A stretch of DNA of 49,773 nucleotides, from the NCBI GenBank assembly GCA_050944355.1, contig JBMNQX010000011.1:1-49773 (forward strand), given 5' to 3'. The position numbers and the translations under genes are program-made. Origin of the DNA: UBA4285 sp050944355. GTDB lineage: Bacteria > Bacillota > Clostridia > Lachnospirales > Lachnospiraceae. This document shows positions 1 to 6,166 of this stretch, in pieces; the first letter of the stretch is position 1, and the number at the start of each line of letters is the position of its first letter. Under the pieces are notes generated by a model, which ran no database searches, was not told the origin of the DNA, and worked only from the letters and a program-made list of their open reading frames with translations.

Positions 1-233
1 GATTCATCGGCGGATACTTTATACTCTTTTTTATCAGCTGCAATTTTTCAAGGAACAGGTCAGCTGGACGGCGGCCATGGTGGCCGAAATTTCGTTATTT
101 TGAACTTGTTCAGCAGACACTAATTAGCGATGAAATCATGAAATCGTCAGTAGTTCCCGCGCTAGCGGGGGCTTGAGTTTGTCACCACATGCAGAGATGT
201 AATTAACTGCCAAAAAAACTGTGAAATTAAGAA
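1..233. other. Gene-free left edge with two short hairpins
   Basis: No convincing coding region is visible. Two short dyads can be seen. The first is CGGCCA/TGGCCG around 73-87, followed by a T-rich stretch, and might terminate an upstream gene that lies outside the window. The second is CCCGC/GCGGG at 156-169. Neither has a strong U-tract. I cannot say more about this stretch. Confidence 0.35.
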
Positions 234-262
234 TTGAATAGTCATTTGCAAAACGTTATAGT
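234..262 (+). promoter_or_regulatory. Sigma-A promoter of the large RNA
   Basis: The -35 box is TTGAAT (234-239), followed by a 17-bp spacer and a -10 box TATAGT (257-262). Transcription should start near 268. No ORF with a ribosome binding site follows, and the next clear signal is an intrinsic terminator at 709-738, so the promoter appears to drive a non-coding transcript. Confidence 0.65.
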
Positions 263-267
263 GATTA

Positions 268-738
268 ACAACAAGTAGGAGCGGAGTAGTAAGCAGTGTG
301 ATGTATGAGCCTCGATGGTTCACTGCATAGGTTCCGGTGCAAGTCCGGACGCTTGTTAGAAAGTATCGCAGAAATGCGATCCTTTTTAGGTTTAAAATGG
401 GAAGAGCTGATCATGTCCTTTTAATAGTGGAGACGAAGACGGCATAAGTGATTACTTCTCGAAGGGATGACCAGAAAAACAGATAAGGCACGCGATTCAT
501 GGTCCAGCAGAGGATCCACAAATCGTATGCCTTTTCAAATATCGCTTATTTTAGCGTAATCGAAGTCTTTGCACAAGTATAATAAGATGAGATGCTAAAT
601 GATTGATATTGTCCTCGATTTATGGGATAATAACTTCAACAGGGACTAGTATACGAAGGACGAGTACAGCAGAATTGCAGAGACCGGTGCGAGTCCGGTG
701 ACCTGTGAAAACCGAGAGAGAAATCTCCCGGTTTTTTT
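268..738 (+). ncRNA. Structured non-coding RNA of about 470 nt, family not identified
   Basis: This unit runs from a good promoter to a good terminator without an ORF. Several stems are visible: GCAGTG 293-298 pairs with CACTGC 321-326; ATCGCA 365-370 pairs with TGCGAT 375-380 around a GAAA tetraloop; CGCT/AGCG pairs around 543-556. Two near-identical hairpins, CCGG-TGCAAGT-CCGG (334-348) and CCGG-TGCGAGT-CCGG (684-698), have 7-nt loops of T-loop type (U first, R-A at positions 4-5) and sit near the two ends. The size and ornate folding resemble the large RNA classes of Firmicutes such as ROOL, but I cannot match a consensus from memory. RNase P RNA, tmRNA, 6S and SRP RNA signatures were looked for and not seen. 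The exact 5' end is inferred from the promoter. Confidence 0.6.
709..738 (+). terminator. Intrinsic terminator of the large RNA
   Basis: AAACCG (709-714) pairs with CGGTTT (729-734), the stem continues with GAGA/TCTC around a GAAA loop, and a run of seven T follows (732-738). This is a canonical Rho-independent terminator. Confidence 0.85.
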
Positions 739-745
739 AATTTAT

Positions 746-786
746 AAAAAGAAAAAGATGTGCGGAAGAATCATGCAGTTCCCGCA
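746..786 (-). terminator. Leftward terminator-like hairpin
   Basis: Read on the minus strand, TGCGGGAA (from 786) pairs with TTCCGCA (down to 761) with one bulge, followed by a T-rich tail (complement of 746-757, AAAAAGAAAAAG). It lies just downstream of the stop codon of the small minus-strand ORF at 811-972 and converges on the terminator of the large RNA. This is the main support for a minus-strand transcript here. Confidence 0.5.
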
Positions 787-810
787 GACGAGCCTCGTAT
801 TGTCTCAATA

Positions 811-972
811 TTAGAACTTATTATGATCGATAAAATGCAGAGCTAACAGTTCGTACTCATCAATCCGCTGGCGTTTATACAGATCATCCATGGGTTCATA
901 CGGAAAGCATTTGGGGCGTCGGCTTTTTTCGGGGATTGAGTGGTTTCTTCCTTTAATTCTGCCATTTTCCAT
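811..972 (-). CDS. Possible small ORF or gene remnant, 53 codons
   Basis: The minus strand carries an open frame from ATG at 972 to TAA at 811. The predicted peptide is charged and looks protein-like, with C-terminal residues RIDEYELLALHF. It is followed by a leftward terminator-like hairpin (746-786). There is no good ribosome binding site before the ATG, and the frame stays open upstream toward the neighbouring plus-strand gene, so it may be a 3' remnant. No family was recognised. Its start region overlaps the promoter of the plus-strand gene at 1015. Treat it as uncertain. Confidence 0.3.
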   Translation of the reverse strand: MENGRIKGRNHSIPEKSRRPKCFPYEPMDDLYKRQRIDEYELLALHFIDHNKF

Positions 973-980
973 GAGGTCTG

Positions 981-989
981 TGCTATAAT
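981..989 (+). promoter_or_regulatory. Extended -10 promoter
   Basis: TGC-TATAAT (981-989) is an extended -10 element with a perfect hexamer. No good -35 is present at the usual distance, which fits extended -10 promoters. It precedes the GGAGG-ATG of the gene at 1015. Confidence 0.55.
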
Positions 990-1014
990 AACGAAAAATG
1001 TGTGGAGGATTTCT

Positions 1015-1521
1015 ATGGACGATCTGCCAGTAGAACAGCTTGTTAAAGTAAAGTCTCCGGCGTATTACATTATATTTCGGATTCTTCTGATTCTGGCCTG
1101 TGTCATGGCATTTATGTCGATGATGCTGATTGGCGTCATCGGCCTGCTTGTTTTCTTTGGCGTTGTGTTTCTGACATGGTTTCTTTTCCGGAGATTCAAC
1201 CTGGAGTATGAGTACTCGTTTTTCGGCGGCGATTTGACCGTTGACAAGATTTTCTCGAGATCGAGCCGCAAGAGAATCGGCGTGTGGTCTCTGGAGAAGG
1301 CGCAGCTCGTGGCGGACACGACGAGTCAGGACGCTCTGAGACTGGAGCGCAAGGAAGTTCAGACGAAGAACTTCACGGCGGGCACGCCGGATGAAAAGAA
1401 GGTCGTGGTTTACACGGTGGATGACGACGGCAAGGAAATCCGTCTGCTGATCGCGCCGAACGACCGCATGCGTCAGGCGTTTGCTTCGTATGTTCCGAAG
1501 ACCGCCTATAAATTATCATGA
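1015..1521 (+). CDS. Small membrane protein, probably DUF6106-like
   Basis: The protein is 168 residues. I chose the ATG at 1015 because GGAGG (1004-1008) sits at proper distance and an extended -10 lies just upstream; the longer frame from 940 has no such signals. The N-terminus is short and acidic (MDDLPVEQL), followed by a strongly hydrophobic stretch at about residues 17-53, probably two membrane spans. A soluble C-terminal domain (about 60-168) is rich in charged residues and beta-prone segments. The organisation resembles a family of uncharacterised clostridial proteins that I associate with the label DUF6106, but that assignment is from memory and the function is unknown. The stop codon TGA is embedded in the recurring word ATGACAAATG. 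The gene is monocistronic, ending in the terminator at 1530-1568. Confidence 0.75.
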   Translation: MDDLPVEQLVKVKSPAYYIIFRILLILACVMAFMSMMLIGVIGLLVFFGVVFLTWFLFRRFNLEYEYSFFGGDLTVDKIFSRSSRKRIGVWSLEKAQLVADTTSQDALRLERKEVQTKNFTAGTPDEKKVVVYTVDDDGKEIRLLIAPNDRMRQAFASYVPKTAYKLS

Positions 1522-1529
1522 CAAATGAG

Positions 1530-1568
1530 CGGCATTCCTGTTGATTGACAATCGGAATGCCGTTTGTT
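1530..1568 (+). terminator. Intrinsic terminator overlapping the guaB promoter
   Basis: CGGCATTCC (1530-1538) pairs with GGAATGCCG (1554-1562), followed by TTTGTT. The right arm and tail form the spacer of the guaB promoter, so terminator and promoter share sequence. Confidence 0.75.
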
Positions 1569-1573
1569 ATCAT
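1545..1573 (+). promoter_or_regulatory. guaB promoter
   Basis: A perfect -35 TTGACA (1545-1550), a 17-bp spacer and -10 TATCAT (1568-1573) give a start near 1579, about 35 nt before the guaB ATG. The -35 box lies in the loop of the preceding gene's terminator. Confidence 0.75.
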
Positions 1574-1614
1574 TCTTCAAACTAATCTAAAATCTTACAG
1601 GAGAGGCAGGTAAA

Positions 1615-3075
1615 ATGGCTAAAATCGTTGGCGAAGGGATTACATTTGATGATGTTCTGCTGGTTCCGCAGTACTCGGAAGTGACGCCGAACTTGATCAA
1701 TCTCGGCACAGACCTGACGCAGTCGATCCATCTGAACATTCCGCTGATGTCAGCCGGAATGGACACGGTGACCGAACATGAGATGGCAATTGCCATGGCA
1801 CGCCAGGGTGGAATCGGCATCATCCACAAGAACATGTCGATCCAGAAGCAGGCTGAGGAAGTCGACAAAGTAAAGCGCTCAGAAAACGGCGTTATCACAG
1901 ATCCTTTCTATCTTCATCCGGACAATACCCTGAAAGATGCCAACGACCTGATGTCCAAGTTCCGGATTTCCGGCGTTCCGATCACAGACGACACCGGAAA
2001 GCTGGTCGGCATCATCACCAACCGCGACCTGAAGTTCGAGGAGGATTTCAGCCGCCCGATCAAAGAGCGCATGACCAGTAAAAACCTGATCACAGCGAAA
2101 GTCGGCATCACACTCGATGAGGCGAAGAAGATCCTCGGCAATGCCCGCAAGGAAAAGCTGCCGATCGTCGATGACGACTTCAAGCTCCGCGGCCTGATCA
2201 CCATCAAAGATATCGAGAAGTCCATCAAGTATCCGAATTCCGCCCATGACGAACAGGGCAGACTTCTGGCAGGCGCCGCGGTCGGTATCACGACCAATAT
2301 CATGGACCGCGTGGAAGCGTTGGTCAATGCGAAGGTTGACTGCATCGTCATTGATTCCGCGCACGGCGACAGCAAAAATGTCATCAACGCCGTGAAGACC
2401 GTCAAGGCGGCTTATCCGGATCTCCAGGTCATCGCCGGAAATGTCGCGACGGGCGAAGGCACAAAACATCTGATTGACGCCGGCGTAGACGCTGTCAAAG
2501 TCGGCATCGGACCGGGCTCGATCTGCACGACCCGCATCGTGGCCGGAATCGGCGTTCCGCAGATCTCGGCCGTCATGGACTGTGCCGAGGCGGCGAAGGG
2601 AACGGGCGTTCCGATCATCGCCGACGGCGGCATCAAGTTCTCAGGCGATATCGTAAAGGCTCTGGCAGCGGGCGGCAACGTCTGCATGCTCGGTTCGCTG
2701 CTCGCCGGATGCGACGAGGCTCCGGGTGACTTCGAACTCTACCAGGGCAGAAAATACAAGTCCTACAGAGGCATGGGCTCCATCGCGGCCATGGAAAATG
2801 GTTCCGCGGACCGCTACTTCCAGGCGGGCGCGAGAAAGCTTGTTCCGGAAGGCGTCGAGGGCCGTGTGGCCTACAAGGGACTGCTCGAGGACACCGTATT
2901 CCAGCTGATGGGCGGCCTGCGCGCCGGCATGGGCTACTGCGGATCCCCGGATATTCCGACACTTCACGAGAAGGCTCAGTTTGTCAAGATCACGGCCGCC
3001 GGCCTGCGCGAGAGCCATCCGCATGACATCAACATCACGAAGGAAGCTCCGAACTACAGCGTCGAAGACAAGTGA
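1615..3075 (+). CDS. guaB: Inosine-5'-monophosphate dehydrogenase
   Basis: GuaB oxidises IMP to XMP with NAD+, the committed step of GMP synthesis in the cytoplasm. The 486-residue length is normal. The catalytic loop GSICTTR places the IMP-binding cysteine at residue 304; IADGGIKFSGD and the flap YRGMGS (about 384-389) follow in the expected order. A tandem CBS (Bateman) module occupies about residues 95-210, inserted in the TIM barrel as is usual for the family. The start has an AGGAGAGG ribosome binding site. The gene has its own promoter (1545-1573). A promoter for argS and then a hairpin with a T-run follow it. There is no purine riboswitch-like leader: the leader is only about 35 nt. 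Confidence 0.97.
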   Translation: MAKIVGEGITFDDVLLVPQYSEVTPNLINLGTDLTQSIHLNIPLMSAGMDTVTEHEMAIAMARQGGIGIIHKNMSIQKQAEEVDKVKRSENGVITDPFYLHPDNTLKDANDLMSKFRISGVPITDDTGKLVGIITNRDLKFEEDFSRPIKERMTSKNLITAKVGITLDEAKKILGNARKEKLPIVDDDFKLRGLITIKDIEKSIKYPNSAHDEQGRLLAGAAVGITTNIMDRVEALVNAKVDCIVIDSAHGDSKNVINAVKTVKAAYPDLQVIAGNVATGEGTKHLIDAGVDAVKVGIGPGSICTTRIVAGIGVPQISAVMDCAEAAKGTGVPIIADGGIKFSGDIVKALAAGGNVCMLGSLLAGCDEAPGDFELYQGRKYKSYRGMGSIAAMENGSADRYFQAGARKLVPEGVEGRVAYKGLLEDTVFQLMGGLRAGMGYCGSPDIPTLHEKAQFVKITAAGLRESHPHDINITKEAPNYSVEDK

Positions 3076-3086
3076 TGACAGATTCA

Positions 3087-3115
3087 TTGATTCTGTAAAG
3101 ACATGGCGGTATAAT
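3087..3115 (+). promoter_or_regulatory. argS promoter, upstream of a terminator hairpin
   Basis: TTGATT (3087-3092), 17-bp spacer, TATAAT (3110-3115). It lies between the guaB stop and the terminator at 3128-3163, so the transcript it starts (near 3122) begins with the hairpin. Confidence 0.7.
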
Positions 3116-3127
3116 TGGCAAAGTATG

Positions 3128-3163
3128 AGGCTCATCTGCCATACGGTAGATGAGCCTTTTTCT
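3128..3163 (+). terminator. Intrinsic terminator after guaB, also at the 5' end of the argS transcript
   Basis: AGGCTCATCT (3128-3137) pairs with AGATGAGCCT (3148-3157), with additional CC/GG pairs inside, then TTTTT. It ends guaB transcription, and RNA initiated at the 3087-3115 promoter would have to read through it to reach argS. Confidence 0.8.
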
Positions 3164-3231
3164 GTTAAAGGTGCGGATCTTTGCTTCCTGCGCTTATGAC
3201 TGCCGCGGGTGAGATCTGCGAAGAGGCATAT

Positions 3232-5004
3232 ATGAAAACACTGAATGAAAAGATAGAAGAAAAGGTGAAGCAGGCATTTGCCGACGCCGGGTATGATCCG
3301 GAGATGGGGCATGTGTCTGTATCCAACCGCCCGGACCTGTGCGAGTACCAGTGCAATGGCGCGATGGCCGGGGCGAAAAAGTATCACAAGGCTCCGTTTA
3401 TGATTGCCGACGCGGTTGCCGAAAAGCTCGCGGATGACCCGGCCTTTTTGAAGGCCGAGAGCGTGAAGCCGGGATTCCTCAATCTGACGCTTTCGCCGCA
3501 GTTTGTCGCGGATGAGCTCAATCAGATGGCGGCGGATGAGAAGCACGGGTACCGCGGGGAAGAGCACCCGAAGAGGGTCGTCGTGGACTACGGCGGCGCG
3601 AACGCGGCCAAGCCTCTGCACGTCGGCCATCTGCGCTCGGCGGTCATCGGCGAGAGCATCAAGCGGATTGAAAAGTACGCCGGCAACGAAGTGACGGGCG
3701 ACATTCATCTGGGCGACTGGGGCCTTCAGATGGGTCTTATCATCGAACAGCTCCGCGATATGAAGCCGGATCTGCCGTATTTTGACCCGGATTTCAAGGG
3801 CGAGTATCCGAAAGAAGCGCCATTTACCATATCGGAACTGGAGAAGATTTACCCGGAGGCGTCGGCGCGCTCGAAAGAGGACCCGGCATTTGCGGCGAGA
3901 GCGCACGAGGCGACGCTGAAACTGCAGTCCGGCGATCCGGCCTGCACGGCGATCTGGAGACACATCATGGATGTTTCCAAGAAGGACCTGAAGAAGAATT
4001 ACGACAGTCTGAACGTTCACTTTGAGCTCTGGAAAGGCGAGAGCGACGTACAGCCGCTGATCCCGGGCATGGTGAAGGATCTGCAGGACCGCGGCATCGC
4101 GCACGAGAGTCAGGGCGCGGTGGTCGTGGATGTCGCCGAGGACACGGATAAAATCGAGATTCCGCCGTGTCTGATCCAGAAGTCGGACGGCGCGGCGCTC
4201 TACGCGACGAGCGACCTGGCGACGATTCTGGACCGCGAGGCCAATCTTCATCCCGACCGCTACATTTACGTTGTGGACAAGCGGCAGTCTCTGCACTTCA
4301 CGCAGGTGTTCCGCACTGCGCGCAAGGCGGGATTTGTCAAGCCTGAGACGGAGCTTCTGTTCGTCGGGTTCGGCACGATGAACGGCAAGGACGGAAAGCC
4401 GTTCAAGACGAGATCCGGCGGTGTCATGCGTCTCGAATACCTGGTAAATGAGATCACGGACGCCGTGCGCGAGAAGATGGCGGAAAGCGACAATCTTCCG
4501 AAAGACGAGATGGAAGCCACGGCGCGCAAGGTCGGACTGGCGGCGCTCAAGTACGGCGATCTCTCGAACCAGGCATCGAAGGATTACGTGTTTGATCCGG
4601 AACGGTTCAGCTCGTTTGAGGGCAATACCGGTCCGTACATTCTCTACACGCTGGTCCGGATCAACTCGATTCTGAACCGCTATAAAAACGAGGGCGGCAC
4701 GCTCAGCGAGGCGGACCGCCACATCGCGGCGCCGGTGACGGACGTCGAGAAAGAGCTGGATCTGTGTCTCGCCAGGTTCCCGGAGGTCATGGAAGCGGCC
4801 AGAGCGGAACTTGCACCGCACAGAATCTGTCAGTTTATGTATGAGACTTCGGAGACGTTCAGCCGGTTCTACACGCATGTGAAGATCCTCACGGAGCCGG
4901 ACGAAGAAAAGAAGAGAAGTTATCTTTCTCTTCTTGCGCTGGTTCGCGATCTGCTTACGGTCTGCACAGATCTGCTCGGCATCGAAGTGCCGGAGCGGAT
5001 GTGA
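3232..5004 (+). CDS. argS: Arginyl-tRNA synthetase
   Basis: A class I aminoacyl-tRNA synthetase that charges tRNA-Arg. The start chosen is ATG 3232 (MKTLNEKIEEKV), giving 590 residues; a frame opening at 3181 adds 17 residues without a better ribosome binding site. The N-terminal additional domain covers about residues 1-115. The HIGH signature is HVGH at 130-133 within GGANAAKPLHVGHLRS, which is typical of ArgRS. The KMSKS-equivalent loop is the degenerate KTRSGG (about 392-397), also normal for this enzyme. The C-terminal DALR anticodon-binding domain includes NTGPYILYTLVR and the terminal helices. It is probably cotranscribed with the glycosyltransferase 21 bp downstream. Confidence 0.96.
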   Translation: MKTLNEKIEEKVKQAFADAGYDPEMGHVSVSNRPDLCEYQCNGAMAGAKKYHKAPFMIADAVAEKLADDPAFLKAESVKPGFLNLTLSPQFVADELNQMAADEKHGYRGEEHPKRVVVDYGGANAAKPLHVGHLRSAVIGESIKRIEKYAGNEVTGDIHLGDWGLQMGLIIEQLRDMKPDLPYFDPDFKGEYPKEAPFTISELEKIYPEASARSKEDPAFAARAHEATLKLQSGDPACTAIWRHIMDVSKKDLKKNYDSLNVHFELWKGESDVQPLIPGMVKDLQDRGIAHESQGAVVVDVAEDTDKIEIPPCLIQKSDGAALYATSDLATILDREANLHPDRYIYVVDKRQSLHFTQVFRTARKAGFVKPETELLFVGFGTMNGKDGKPFKTRSGGVMRLEYLVNEITDAVREKMAESDNLPKDEMEATARKVGLAALKYGDLSNQASKDYVFDPERFSSFEGNTGPYILYTLVRINSILNRYKNEGGTLSEADRHIAAPVTDVEKELDLCLARFPEVMEAARAELAPHRICQFMYETSETFSRFYTHVKILTEPDEEKKRSYLSLLALVRDLLTVCTDLLGIEVPERM

Positions 5005-5025
5005 GCTGAAAGACAGGAGAATTGT

Positions 5026-6045
5026 ATGAAGCTGCTTTCATTTGTCATCCCCTGTTATAATTCGGCAGCCTATATGCGGCACGCGATCGAGTGCGTGCTG
5101 ATGGGCGGCGAGGACGTCGAGGTTATCATTGTCGACGACGGTTCGACCAAAGACAACACGCTTGAGATCGCGAAGGAATATGAGGAGAGATATCCGGGTA
5201 TTGTGAAAGCGATTCACAAGGAAAACGGCGGCCACGGCTCGGCGGTGAACACCGGGCTGGCCAATGCGACCGGCGAGTTCTTCAAGGTTGTTGATTCGGA
5301 CGATTGGGTGGACATGCCGAGCTACCATCGGATCCTTGCGCATCTGCGCTCGTTTGTGCAGAAGCAGGACGAGCCGGACATGATGATTTCGAATTTCGTG
5401 TACGAGAAGGTCGGGGCAGCGCGGCGCAAGGTCGTTCACTATGAAAACGTGCTTCCGGTCGGCCGGATGTTCACCTGGGACGAGGTGGGGCATTTCCGGA
5501 TCGATCAGTATATTCTGATGCACAGCGTGATTTACCGCACGCAACTGCTGCGCGACTGTCATCTGAAGCTGCCGGAACACACGTTTTATGTGGACAACAT
5601 TTTTGTGTTCGAGCCGCTGCCATTTGTCAGGAAGATGTACTATCTCAATGTGAACTTCTACCGCTATTTCATCGGCCGGAGCGATCAGTCGGTGAACGAG
5701 AAGAACATGATTGCCCGCATCGACCAGCAGCTGTTCGTGACGCGCACGATGATTGACTATTATCTCGCGGCGGACATTCCGAGCAGCCGCTGCTCGTCCT
5801 ATATGGTGAAGTACCTGCGGATCATGATGGAGATTTCCTCGATTTTCCTGATACTCGACGGGTCTCCCGAGGCGCTGAAGAAAAAGGATGACCTGTGGAA
5901 GTATCTGCACGACAGTGATTTCGGGCTTTATATGTCGATCCGCGCGTCGGCTCTCGGCTGTTTTGTCAACATTCCCGGCAAAAGCGGGCGCAAGCTAAGC
6001 ACATACGGCTACAAGGCGGCCAACCATTTCTTTGGGTTTAACTGA
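5026..6045 (+). CDS. Family 2 glycosyltransferase
   Basis: A 339-residue GT-A fold glycosyltransferase. The N-terminus SFVIPCYNSAAYMRHAI and VEVIIVDDGSTKDNT are the nucleotide-sugar binding signature of GT2, and the metal-binding DXD equivalent is DSDD at residues 90-93 in the segment FFKVVDSDDWVD. No signal peptide is present and no clear membrane span is visible, so it acts at the cytoplasmic face, probably on a cell-surface glycan or glycolipid. Donor and acceptor cannot be deduced. The AGGAG site precedes ATG 5026 at good distance. It follows argS by 21 bp and ends at a strong terminator, so it is the last gene of the argS unit. There is no neighbouring polysaccharide cluster. Confidence 0.88.
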   Translation: MKLLSFVIPCYNSAAYMRHAIECVLMGGEDVEVIIVDDGSTKDNTLEIAKEYEERYPGIVKAIHKENGGHGSAVNTGLANATGEFFKVVDSDDWVDMPSYHRILAHLRSFVQKQDEPDMMISNFVYEKVGAARRKVVHYENVLPVGRMFTWDEVGHFRIDQYILMHSVIYRTQLLRDCHLKLPEHTFYVDNIFVFEPLPFVRKMYYLNVNFYRYFIGRSDQSVNEKNMIARIDQQLFVTRTMIDYYLAADIPSSRCSSYMVKYLRIMMEISSIFLILDGSPEALKKKDDLWKYLHDSDFGLYMSIRASALGCFVNIPGKSGRKLSTYGYKAANHFFGFN

Positions 6046-6063
6046 AGATTTATTGATATAAAA

Positions 6064-6125
6064 AGGCATCCCCGATGATACCGCCGCAAATGAGGCGACT
6101 GATATCATCAGGGATGCTTTTTTAT
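6064..6125 (+). terminator. Strong terminator between convergent genes
   Basis: GCATCCC (6066-6072) pairs with GGGATGC (6111-6117) and GATGAT pairs with ATCATC inside, followed by TTTTTT. A-rich sequence on the left (AAAA at 6061-6064) suggests it also serves the minus-strand esterase. Part of it (CCCGATGATACCGCCGC, about 6071-6087) resembles the start of the 63-bp repeat units at 30460 onward. Confidence 0.85.
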
Positions 6126-6166
6126 GTGTTTTAAGACGCCCGCGGGCGTAAGAACCGCTCAGGGAA

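Noticed and set aside
334..348. Cobalamin riboswitch, because of the CCGGTGCAAGTCCGG hairpin
   Set aside because: The rest of the cobalamin core (the B12 box and the GCCACTG-type segment) is absent, and no transport or synthesis gene follows.
268..738. RNase P RNA, tmRNA or 6S RNA
   Set aside because: The conserved RNase P segments, a tmRNA 3' CCA end with a tag frame, and a 6S-like long interrupted rod were looked for and not seen.
2641..4878. Long minus-strand ORF of 745 codons over guaB and argS
   Set aside because: It lies antisense to two well-recognised genes, has no family signature and is arginine-rich, a typical shadow frame in GC-rich DNA. The same holds for the long minus frames over purL, prfC, pyrD/pyrE and the helicase gene.
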